IMG/VR virus record: IMGVR_UViG_3300030202_002193
Coordinates: 1 to 64,000 of that record
DNA: 64,000 nt
Strand: one strand, 5' to 3'
Source of the DNA: a virus
The notes beneath the pieces are model-generated. The model was not told the origin of the DNA. It searched no databases and saw only the letters and a list, made by a program, of their open reading frames with translations. The position numbers and the translations under genes were made by a program. Below, piece after piece: positions 33,285-40,947 of this stretch. How positions within the stretch are numbered: position 1 is the stretch's first letter; each line of letters opens with the position of its first letter.

Positions 33285-33608
33285 TCAATTAAATTCTACG
33301 GAAACTGCATGTCGTGTGGAAGCATCAGGGCTTCCCTCACTATTTGCAATTTGCAAATAGAGTCCTTCTCTAGCCAAAACTCCGTGCATATCATATTCTA
33401 GATTAACAGGACCGGATGGTACGCTAAACACAAACCTAGCCAATTCTGTATTATTCGTTAAGGTAGAATCTTTTGAATCCCAAACCTTTATCGTAATTAC
33501 ATCGGGGCCACCGGCTTCTGCCGCTACATGTATGCTTTTTAATCTACATTGATGTGCCGCTATTACTGCGCTCGCCGTTAAAACTCCACTAGACCTGCAA
33601 CTATCCAT
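33285..33608 (-). CDS. Putative capsid decoration / beta-sandwich protein
   Basis: 107 residues, all-beta: LKSIHVAAEAGGPDVITIKV, ARFVFSVPSGPVNLEYDMHG, LYLQIANSEG. The composition and position shortly after the capsid gene suit a head decoration or fibre protein. Close counterparts of this pattern (a metal-ion-independent jelly roll with VITIKVWD) occur in marine phage virions. Tentative. Confidence 0.45.
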   Translation of the reverse strand: MDSCRSSGVLTASAVIAAHQCRLKSIHVAAEAGGPDVITIKVWDSKDSTLTNNTELARFVFSVPSGPVNLEYDMHGVLAREGLYLQIANSEGSPDASTRHAVSVEFN

Positions 33609-33657
33609 ATCAATCTCTCCGTATATCCGTAATGCCGATAATACTTGAAGATGTTGG

Positions 33658-34041
33658 TCATTCAGAATCTTCAGATTCTTCTACAACTTCTTCAGTTTTT
33701 GTCGGTACTACTACTTCTTTTACCTTTTTAGCGGCTTTCTTAGCACTTGTTTTTGCTTTTGTTGCCACCGTTTTCTTAGGTAAGAGGAGTTTAACCAAGT
33801 CTTCGCCTGTAGGAACAGTAGGAAGATTTAGAATGCCTTGCGACATTCCTAAAAGTTTCTCACTCAATTCCAATAGTTCTTCTTCATCGGACTCTTCAAA
33901 TGTAATGAGAAGGTTGGGGTCTTGCATTTTTAGCAGACCTTTTAGTGCGGAGATTTCACAAGAGTCTTCCCTTGTTATTTCTTCTCGCCCAATTCTCAAC
34001 CTTCCCATTACAGAAGACTCACTAAGAATAATCTTAGCCAA
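33658..34041 (-). CDS. Late protein with Lys/Ala- and Glu-rich tail
   Basis: 127 residues starting at TTG 34041 after GAGGTGAAATAA. Helical middle (EISALKGLLKMQDPNLLITF; EEELLELSEKLLGMSQGILN), then a basic stretch KKTVATKAKTSAKKAAKKVK and an acidic end. The basic tail resembles histone-H1/scaffold tails that bind DNA. It lies two genes after the capsid gene. Function unknown. Confidence 0.5.
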   Translation of the reverse strand: MAKIILSESSVMGRLRIGREEITREDSCEISALKGLLKMQDPNLLITFEESDEEELLELSEKLLGMSQGILNLPTVPTGEDLVKLLLPKKTVATKAKTSAKKAAKKVKEVVVPTKTEEVVEESEDSE

Positions 34042-34051
34042 TTATTTCACC

Positions 34052-34393
34052 TCAAATGTTTCCGTATGCTCGGATTCTAATGGTAGTATCGGTAATATCT
34101 CCCGATGCTTGGGCATTAGTACCATCCATATTAACTAGATATAGATGGAATCCGCCTTCGTAAAGTCCAGCCGCAGTACATTCTGCTGAAGCAGAGTAAG
34201 TAGCAGGTAGAGAATTTCCTGTAATTGTTACAGAAGTCAATTCTCCTAGTCCTAAAGAACTAGCACTAACTACTTCGCCTCCAGCAGTATATGTTGTTAC
34301 TACAATAGCCGCATCCACGAAATACTCATCTCCGGAAACTCTAGGCCTTGTCTGCCCTTTATGGTCAGCCAACAATGTTACAGTATGTGCCAA
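34052..34393 (-). CDS. Small beta-rich protein directly after the capsid gene
   Basis: 113 residues starting at TTG 34393 after GAGGTG. Beta-rich (AHTVTLLADHKGQTRPRVSG; LGELTSVTITGNSLPATYS; GDITDTTIRIRAYGNI). Eleven bases downstream of the major capsid gene. A minor capsid or decoration subunit is likely by position. No motif allows naming. Confidence 0.5.
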   Translation of the reverse strand: MAHTVTLLADHKGQTRPRVSGDEYFVDAAIVVTTYTAGGEVVSASSLGLGELTSVTITGNSLPATYSASAECTAAGLYEGGFHLYLVNMDGTNAQASGDITDTTIRIRAYGNI

Positions 34394-34403
34394 TTAAAAC
34401 ACC

Positions 34404-35747
34404 TCACTGAATGTTGGTAATTTTACCTTGACCCTTGAAGAAAGAACAACCCATTTCACCGATAGTACGGTAAAGTGCTTGGTTTCCTAGACGACCAACA
34501 CCGAATGGGTTTCCGTTGGAAATACCATCTTCGAAGTATTGTGTAGGTTTCATAACTGCCAACCAAATGTGGTCAGTATCAAGGAATAGCAAATCGCTTA
34601 GTTTGCTAGATGCGCCTCCTGTAGAAGCCATATCCTTACAAGGAATTAGTGGGATGTCGTAGTATGTTGCAACTCTAAATCCAACTTCAGCACCCTTTAC
34701 TCCACGAACTCCATTTACAGTAGGAACGATTTCCTTTCTATCCATGAATCTTTCTTGGCTTTGTAGCAAATCAGCAACCGCTTGAATAGTATCATATCCT
34801 GTTAGAATTACCTTTGGAGAACCGCCAGCAATTCGCAAGTTGCGAATCATGTTGTTAAGTAGAGTTAGAGTTAGAGAACGAACATCTCCACTAGCATATC
34901 CACTTCCAAAGTCTACTTCAGCATCTAGGAAAGAAGCCGCAGAGAATCTTTCATCTCCGTAAATCTTACCCAAGTTGTTTGATGCACTTGTGGTATCGGT
35001 TGCAATAACTCCACCATCAATAGCCAAAAGTTCTGCACGACTTGTAACAATCTTGTTTAGTGAAAGATAGTTTCTCTCGATGTTAGATAATGCAGATACT
35101 TCACCATAGTTTTCTAGTGGAGTTAGAAGCATCATGTTTTGTGCTTCTGCGTGAGCAATTCCCATATCTTCACGCATTTGCGCTCTGATGTCACCAATTC
35201 CATCATCAATCTTTGCCATTTCCATAGCCAACTCGGAGAAGTCGAATTGATGTGCAACAGTCTTAGGACTCATAAATAGTTGAGCGTAAGTAGGAGCCAT
35301 AGAACCTAGACCGTCTGCCGCAGTAGAAAGTCCAGCGTTTTCTGCTACACCACCGATTTCGTCAAATTGTGCATCATCAGCACCAATTCCACCGCCAGTA
35401 CCATCTCTCTGTAGTGATTCAGCAAGTGTGTTTCCGGAACCACCGAAAGGTCGGCTTTTCAAAACTCTCCATCCGGAAGAAGTGTAAGGTCTCTTTGCAA
35501 TCATTGAAAGAGCATTTACTTCACGGTTTAGCATTGACCAAACCTTTTGTCCGTAAAGAACATTGTAAAGTCCGGTTGTTGTAGAAATTCCTGTTACGCC
35601 GCTTGCGCCAGCGTCAGCGATATCGTGAGCAGTTTGTACTCCTTGTACCACTCCCGCTTGCTTTAGAATATCGTTGCCGCCAAATGCGCCACCGAATCCG
35701 TATGTTTCTGCTTCTAAGTCTCTAATAGTGTTAATATATCCTGTCAT
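34404..35747 (-). CDS. Major capsid protein (HK97-fold)
   Basis: 447 residues from ATG 35747, preceded by GGGGGAAT. No enzyme motifs; helix-rich N-terminus (TIRDLEAETYGFGGAFGG), a spine-like region (AEAQNMMLLTPLENYGEVSA) and an HK97-like C-terminal half including VILTGYDTIQAVADLLQSQE and DLLFLDTDHIWLAVMKPTQY. Position immediately downstream of the protease-scaffold gene, plus a composition low in Cys and rich in Ala/Gly, support the call. It is translated from the most central position of the late operon. Confidence 0.8.
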   Translation of the reverse strand: MTGYINTIRDLEAETYGFGGAFGGNDILKQAGVVQGVQTAHDIADAGASGVTGISTTTGLYNVLYGQKVWSMLNREVNALSMIAKRPYTSSGWRVLKSRPFGGSGNTLAESLQRDGTGGGIGADDAQFDEIGGVAENAGLSTAADGLGSMAPTYAQLFMSPKTVAHQFDFSELAMEMAKIDDGIGDIRAQMREDMGIAHAEAQNMMLLTPLENYGEVSALSNIERNYLSLNKIVTSRAELLAIDGGVIATDTTSASNNLGKIYGDERFSAASFLDAEVDFGSGYASGDVRSLTLTLLNNMIRNLRIAGGSPKVILTGYDTIQAVADLLQSQERFMDRKEIVPTVNGVRGVKGAEVGFRVATYYDIPLIPCKDMASTGGASSKLSDLLFLDTDHIWLAVMKPTQYFEDGISNGNPFGVGRLGNQALYRTIGEMGCSFFKGQGKITNIQ

Positions 35748-35760
35748 TTTATATTCCCCC

Positions 35761-36936
35761 TCAATTTCCAGCAAGCCTGTTCAAGTCGGCCCAACTCATG
35801 TTAGCAACATCATCCATTGACGGAATTGCCACGGATGGTGCAGTTTTGGATTTGAGAATTTCAGATGTTTCCGAAGAAAATGACTTTCTCAATTCAGCCA
35901 ATTCTTCTTTAAGTGCGCTAACTTCAGACTTTGCATCATAGTTAGCCTTGGAAATAATAGTTTCTCTTTCTGAAACTTCAGACTTAAATCTGTTAGCGAA
36001 AGTCTTTTCTAAGTTTCCTAGAGCAATCTTTTCTAGTTGTTCTGCTTTGTATTCTGAATATGCTTTCTCGATTACATCAGGAGAAAGGTTTAGTGAAGTA
36101 ATTTCACCGTTGTCAAAGGCCTTAATGACCTTTGCTTGCTTTTCTCCTACTGGCTTGCCACCACTAATTACTACACGGTCAGCAGGTTCCCCTGTTTCTC
36201 CTTGTAGCGAAGTTTGTGCCTTGTATTCTACATCCATGTATTCTGAAGTCTCTACTTCAGCATCCATCAATTCTTCGTCCATAGCCGCCGCATTCATTTC
36301 TAAGTCTGCGTCTGCCGCAGGGGATTTCTCCTCTTCTTCTTTCCTTAGAGTATTGACTTCCTCTAATAGAGTGTCAAGTTCCTCTAATGCCTTTTCTAGT
36401 TTGTCGGTCATTTTTGTTCCCTCTTTTTCTTGTTTCAAAATGTCAAATTTCGCTTCAGGATTAATTCCTTTTTCGCATATGGTGACTTCGTGTAATTCTA
36501 GTTTGCTAATTTCGCTATATTCGCCTAATTCCGAATTTTGCTTCTTAACTTTCCGAAGTGCTTGTCCCCCTATGCTAAAAGACCTTAATGTTCCTTTGCG
36601 AATTCCCCTGTTTATTTCTTTTGCTTTTTCGATGTCATCTCTTAATTTTATTACTACAAAAAATCCCACATCATCTACTTCAGTTTTCCATATTTTTCCA
36701 TTTTTATCTCTATATGATTTTACTACTTCTCCTACTTGGACATTTGAATGGTTTGTCATTACATTTCTAAATTTTGCATTCTCCATGTATTTTTCTACTG
36801 CATCTTCTAGTGCTTTAAGTGTGATTAAATCATTTTGCTTATCTACGATTTCTATGCTTGCATATCCCCCAATCATTAAATCGTCTTGGCTTTTGAGAAT
36901 CAGGAAATCATTGTTTTGTATAACGGCAGTTTCCAT
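35761..36936 (-). CDS. Prohead protease fused to scaffold
   Basis: 391 residues from ATG 36936 (GAGGAAA upstream). N-terminal S78-type prohead protease: FRNVMTNHSNVQVGEV has the catalytic His (H63) and RSFSIGGQALRK the catalytic Ser (S121). From about residue 170 it becomes coiled coil (DKLEKALEELDTLLEEVNTL) with acidic and Ala/Glu-rich segments, a scaffold. The very C-terminus reads PSMDDVANMSWADLNRLAGN, with an MSW-x-D-L core like the N-terminal tag found on many late proteins. It would mature the capsid and be removed with the scaffold. Confidence 0.88.
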   Translation of the reverse strand: METAVIQNNDFLILKSQDDLMIGGYASIEIVDKQNDLITLKALEDAVEKYMENAKFRNVMTNHSNVQVGEVVKSYRDKNGKIWKTEVDDVGFFVVIKLRDDIEKAKEINRGIRKGTLRSFSIGGQALRKVKKQNSELGEYSEISKLELHEVTICEKGINPEAKFDILKQEKEGTKMTDKLEKALEELDTLLEEVNTLRKEEEEKSPAADADLEMNAAAMDEELMDAEVETSEYMDVEYKAQTSLQGETGEPADRVVISGGKPVGEKQAKVIKAFDNGEITSLNLSPDVIEKAYSEYKAEQLEKIALGNLEKTFANRFKSEVSERETIISKANYDAKSEVSALKEELAELRKSFSSETSEILKSKTAPSVAIPSMDDVANMSWADLNRLAGN

Positions 36937-36976
36937 TTTCCTCAACTCTTCGTTTTTTAATTAGGTATTTAATGCT

Positions 36977-39490
36977 TTAGGGTTTTTCCGTATTTATTGA
37001 CAACTTTGCATATTTATCGTTATTGATATTCCAAATCCCTTTATCGCCTTCTTTGTCTGCTGGCTCTTGTTTATAGCCAGTCCAAGCCAACCACATTTCT
37101 TTATCGTCTACTGGGATTACTCTAAAGTGCATTTTAGTTTCAAATTTATTCCCCTTTATGAAATACTCATGGTAGCCATCTCTTTGTATTCCTAGAGTAA
37201 TATCTCCTTCGTCTATTACTTTGGAATCAGGGGAGATGGTAGTAGCGACTTCAGCAGGGAATTTCCCCGCTTTACCGAATAGGTTGAATATATCATCATC
37301 CGAATTAATATCAATAGTCCAATACATTGTCTCTTCAGATAATTTAATCGCAAATGTTAGGTTATCGTCCTTTCTAGAATATACCTTAAACTGGCCCTCC
37401 CTATATTCTGAAGGAGTTTGATATTCTTCTTCACTTAACATTATCTTATCAGAATCCGCCATGAATTTTTTCTCCTTATGGCTAAAAGTAATTCCATCTC
37501 TAGAATTAAACCATTGAGTTAATTTACCCATATTGCTATCCAATATACTATCATATAACCTTCCGACATCCTTAACTAAAAAATTATGTAGTTCTTTCAC
37601 AGTCATAGGCCCTCTTTCTTTCAATCTTTGAAATACTGAAACAGTTAATTCACTTTGTTTAGTTTTCATTATGTTTTCTGCATCGGCCTTCCAAGAATTT
37701 AAATTCATCATAGCATGTTTAGACATTAGATTATCTTCTTCGAATTCATACAAAGCAAAGCCGTCCATAGATTTTAGAATTGCTTCCCCATGAACATAAT
37801 CTGTAATCAGAATTCCTTTTTCTAAAGCCTTGGCCTTGAACTTCAGACTCTTTTTAGTTTCCTTAGATAGCATCTCTAATGTAACTATCTTATCAGGATA
37901 TTCTACTTCGGGTATTTCTATAACACTAGAACCATAAATGGTATATTTCTCACCATTGGTTTTTACTTCGTCCACCTTAACTCTAAGTATGTCTCCTATA
38001 TCTACATCCACTTTGGTATTATTTGCCTTACCTACATTCATATATTTTATTTTATCTAATTCTTTAATGTGCTTTCCTTCTCCTTCTGCCGGACCAGCAC
38101 CCAATGTGTATGAAAACATATTTGATTTTGTTTTCTTTTTATCTAAGACGATTAAATCTAAATCGACAAATTTCTTCCACTTAACCCATTTAGGATTTTT
38201 CTTAGTGCCTATGTAATATGTAGAAGTAATGTCTTTAATAACCACTCCTTCAGCAGTAGGCATCTCCATAATTTCTTTACTATATTCTTCAATGTCTTTT
38301 ATGCTATCCGCAATTCTAGTATCTTTCTTGGAAGGGAATTGCAAATGGTCATCCGAGTGCATGGAATAATTATTGAATAGAATGTTTATTCTTTCGGATA
38401 GTTCTTCTGAAGCCATATTTCTCTCATCATGTCTCATGATATCAAAAACATGAGCCTTTAATTCAGCATCCTGATATTGGTTCTTGAATACATGGGAAAT
38501 AGTATCTGCACGATGTAGGGCTTCTTCTCCATCGAACAAAATTAATTCTGCATCAAGAATACAATCTCCGAAGTGCTTTCTCTTAATTACCTCGACTTGC
38601 CTTTCACATTTGTCAGTAATGTCCTTTTCATTGTAAGAATATATTTTTACATTGTTATCTATCTTGTGAATCTGTATTCTCATACCATCATATTTTTCTT
38701 GAACAACCCATTCTCCGCTAAAGCCTTGTAATTCTTTGAGGTCATCTATCTCAAATATTCTATACATTGGCTTATTAGGTATTATGAAATCTACTTGGGC
38801 CTTTTCTTCTTGAGATTTTTCTGCTTTTTTAATCTCTACACCTAATAGGCGATTCCATTCTTCCTCCGTGTTTTTAGATAGGAAGAATAGTTTTAGTAGA
38901 GATAGACCATTCTTAAATCTAGATTCTATTTTCTTAGAATCCTTTCCATCTCCATAATGCTCTGTAATATATAACGGGATATCTTTAGGGTCTAAGTCTA
39001 ATCCTTTTAGACCAATAGTAATATCGTCCGGCTCTATATCTTTTATTGAATATAATTCATCAGATAAAACTTCATCATCGTTTCGTAGGGCATAATGAAT
39101 AAACTTAATCATAGTCCCGCTATCTTCCATTAATGCTTCTAGGACATTTCCTTTGAAGCGTTTTGCAAATGGGTCTTGAACTTCGTCTGATTCGAAGCGT
39201 AGCATTTTAATTGCATTGTAGACCTTCTCGGCAGTAGGAGTTTCAGGATTCATTGCATCTTTAGATTGTAAGATGTCTTCTGCTAGGTATTGTTCTAGTT
39301 GCCCGCCCAAGTAATCTAAATTATCGTATTCATCTCTTAGGTCTTCTATTGTTTTTCTCCATCTAGAGCCATAGGTTTTAGAATCACTCTTAGCAGATAG
39401 GTAGGCCACTCTAGTCTTTTCGAAGAGAGAGAGGATTTTATCAGAAACGGATTCAGTTTCCTTCTCAAATAGAAGGCCGGTCAGTGGCAT
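36977..39490 (-). CDS. ATP-dependent DNA ligase with long C-terminal extension
   Basis: 837 residues. Adenylation motif EKYDGMR with the active-site Lys at residue 266, then ILDAELILFDGE, EGVVIKD and KNPKWVKWKK, the nucleotidyltransferase motifs III to V; an OB fold follows. N-terminal 240 residues form the DNA-binding domain of archaeal ligases. Beyond about residue 590 there is an extra 250-residue part: a winged-helix-like region (FQRLKERGPMTVKELHNFL) and a beta region ending HEYFIKGNKFETKMHFRVIP then EMWLAWTGY. The latter recalls the end of the LigD phosphoesterase domain, tentatively. Unusual placement between capsid genes, not with replication genes. Confidence 0.9.
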   Translation of the reverse strand: MPLTGLLFEKETESVSDKILSLFEKTRVAYLSAKSDSKTYGSRWRKTIEDLRDEYDNLDYLGGQLEQYLAEDILQSKDAMNPETPTAEKVYNAIKMLRFESDEVQDPFAKRFKGNVLEALMEDSGTMIKFIHYALRNDDEVLSDELYSIKDIEPDDITIGLKGLDLDPKDIPLYITEHYGDGKDSKKIESRFKNGLSLLKLFFLSKNTEEEWNRLLGVEIKKAEKSQEEKAQVDFIIPNKPMYRIFEIDDLKELQGFSGEWVVQEKYDGMRIQIHKIDNNVKIYSYNEKDITDKCERQVEVIKRKHFGDCILDAELILFDGEEALHRADTISHVFKNQYQDAELKAHVFDIMRHDERNMASEELSERINILFNNYSMHSDDHLQFPSKKDTRIADSIKDIEEYSKEIMEMPTAEGVVIKDITSTYYIGTKKNPKWVKWKKFVDLDLIVLDKKKTKSNMFSYTLGAGPAEGEGKHIKELDKIKYMNVGKANNTKVDVDIGDILRVKVDEVKTNGEKYTIYGSSVIEIPEVEYPDKIVTLEMLSKETKKSLKFKAKALEKGILITDYVHGEAILKSMDGFALYEFEEDNLMSKHAMMNLNSWKADAENIMKTKQSELTVSVFQRLKERGPMTVKELHNFLVKDVGRLYDSILDSNMGKLTQWFNSRDGITFSHKEKKFMADSDKIMLSEEEYQTPSEYREGQFKVYSRKDDNLTFAIKLSEETMYWTIDINSDDDIFNLFGKAGKFPAEVATTISPDSKVIDEGDITLGIQRDGYHEYFIKGNKFETKMHFRVIPVDDKEMWLAWTGYKQEPADKEGDKGIWNINNDKYAKLSINTEKP

Positions 39491-39496
39491 AAGGCA

Positions 39497-39913
39497 TCAC
39501 TTATAGATAGTCTTTATTGTATTAGCGTCATTTTTTATTGCGAACACTTTTACAGGTTGAATATCGGGTATGCTTCTTCCTCTTTTTGTAGGTATCTTTT
39601 TTAGATTTCTAAAGGACTCAACTTCTCTTTTTCCGTCCTTAAAATAAATAACATCATATCCTATTATTTCTTTTTCTGCCTTCTTAATCTTATATTCCTC
39701 TTCTACACCTGCAAGACCGTAGCCTTCCTTGTCTTGATTAGGAACTTTAATAGTGACATTTTCAGCCTTTGGTCTTTTGACCTTAACTTCTTCTTCATCC
39801 ACTTCCAAAGGCATTCTATCTCTGTTTTCTTCTAGTAGAGTTTGCTTTGCAATTCTAGCGGCTCTAATTGCTCGCTGAATTTTTGCTTCTTCTTTTGTCA
39901 TTCTTTCCGGCAT
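39497..39913 (-). CDS. Uncharacterised 138-residue late protein
   Basis: Starts at ATG 39913 after GGTGAGTAAA. Helical, basic N-terminal half (MTKEEAKIQRAIRAARIAKQ), then a strand-rich C-terminal half (NVTIKVPNQDKEGYGLAGVE; IIGYDVIYFKDGKREVESFR; IKNDANTIKTIYK). Directly upstream of the ligase. No family recognised. Confidence 0.5.
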   Translation of the reverse strand: MPERMTKEEAKIQRAIRAARIAKQTLLEENRDRMPLEVDEEEVKVKRPKAENVTIKVPNQDKEGYGLAGVEEEYKIKKAEKEIIGYDVIYFKDGKREVESFRNLKKIPTKRGRSIPDIQPVKVFAIKNDANTIKTIYK

Positions 39914-39914
39914 T

Positions 39915-40106
39915 TTACTCACCTTCGTATTTACCTTTTCGTAAAAGTTTATTAATTTCACCTAGCACTTTGAATCTATCATCATAAGATATTCTACCAG
40001 CCTCTTCTGCTAATATCAACAAACTATTTAATTGAGACAAAACTTCATTAAGTTGCTTCATGTATTCCTTATCGTCTTTCTTAATATCGTAATAATCCCA
40101 AGTCAT
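39915..40106 (-). CDS. 63-residue helical protein with MTWDYYD start
   Basis: Starts MTWDYYDIKKDDKEYMKQLN; the opening matches the next upstream gene (MTWDYYNEKEIKK) and looks like a divergent form of the late N-terminal tag with W at position 3. The rest is one helical hairpin (EVLSQLNSLLILAEEAGRIS). ATG 40106 preferred to GTG three codons upstream. Function unknown. Confidence 0.5.
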   Translation of the reverse strand: MTWDYYDIKKDDKEYMKQLNEVLSQLNSLLILAEEAGRISYDDRFKVLGEINKLLRKGKYEGE

Positions 40107-40111
40107 TTCAC

Positions 40112-40375
40112 TCACCTATTCTCCATAATATCTTCAACCGTCACTTCAATGAGAGTTTCTTCGCCCTCATCATCTTGTACTTCAGTAGAATATTTTTCAC
40201 CAATAGCCTGTTTTAGAATATCTTCAACCATCATATGTAATTCTCTTTCAGTTATACCGATTTCTTCCGGAAGTACATCTTCTCCGTTCCTTTCCAAAAG
40301 AACGCTAACTCTCATAGACATACTAAATATATCACTCTTTTTTATTTCTTTTTCATTGTAATAGTCCCAAGTCAT
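40112..40375 (-). CDS. 87-residue acidic protein with MTWDYYN start
   Basis: Starts MTWDYYNEKEIKKSDIF, paired with the tagged gene downstream, and continues as helix and acidic segments (ERELHMMVEDILKQAIGEKY; VQDDEGEETLIEVTVEDIME). No family recognised. Its ATGA stop/start overlap couples it with the upstream 79-residue gene. Confidence 0.5.
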   Translation of the reverse strand: MTWDYYNEKEIKKSDIFSMSMRVSVLLERNGEDVLPEEIGITERELHMMVEDILKQAIGEKYSTEVQDDEGEETLIEVTVEDIMENR

Positions 40376-40611
40376 CTAGAACCCTCCGCCTTCTTAATTA
40401 TCTTAGCCATATCATCAAAAGACATTCCGCTTACATCGTCCATAGAGAATGAAGATGCCATCTTATTATTCATAGATGGAGTAGGACTGTTAGTTACTAC
40501 AAGTCCTGACTTCATTAGAACATTGTCATTATCGTATGCTACTTTTTCTAATTGTTGTACTCGATTCACTAATTCTTTTAGCAAGAGTAATACTTCGTTT
40601 TCTTCTGTCAT
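40372..40611 (-). CDS. 79-residue coiled-coil protein with scaffold-like end
   Basis: N-terminal coil (EENEVLLLLKELVNRVQQLE), a Ser/Met/Asn linker, and a C-terminus SFSMDDVSGMSFDDMAKIIK. The latter matches the C-terminus of the protease-scaffold (SMDDVANMSWADLNRL), so the two probably bind the same partner. A small scaffold or internal head protein is a reasonable guess. ATG with AGGCG upstream. Confidence 0.55.
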   Translation of the reverse strand: MTEENEVLLLLKELVNRVQQLEKVAYDNDNVLMKSGLVVTNSPTPSMNNKMASSFSMDDVSGMSFDDMAKIIKKAEGSR

Positions 40612-40946
40612 CTCAAGTCGCCTCCTTTCTTTGGATATACTAATTTTCGAATCTGCCTGTAGAGGGTTTCGTACTCTTTACGGAGTTTGCTGGCCGTGGC
40701 TATTATATCTAGGTTGCTCTCATCCATAGTTTTCATCTTCTTAGATAATGTTTCATCAGACTTTATTAAATCTAATTCTTTCATCATATCCAATAGTTCG
40801 CCTAATTTTGTGAAATCTTGCCCGAAGTATTCCGTAGGCTCTGCCGCCTGTAGGGTTTTCTTAAACGCTTTCTTTTCCTCTTTGTCTAAAGAAGATAATA
40901 TATCTCCTTCTGCCTTAATTATATCTTCATACCAGTCCCAATTCAT
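40608..40946 (-). CDS. 112-residue helical protein with MNWDWYEDIIK start
   Basis: Start MNWDWYEDIIKAEGDILSSL is an extended version of the late tag (W, then IIK). The body is helical (DFTKLGELLDMMKELDLIKS; IIATASKLRKEYETLYRQIR). ATG 40946 follows GGTGAATAAC; GTG three codons upstream is the alternative. Overlaps the 79-residue gene start. Function unknown. Confidence 0.5.
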   Translation of the reverse strand: MNWDWYEDIIKAEGDILSSLDKEEKKAFKKTLQAAEPTEYFGQDFTKLGELLDMMKELDLIKSDETLSKKMKTMDESNLDIIATASKLRKEYETLYRQIRKLVYPKKGGDLR

Positions 40947-40947
40947 G

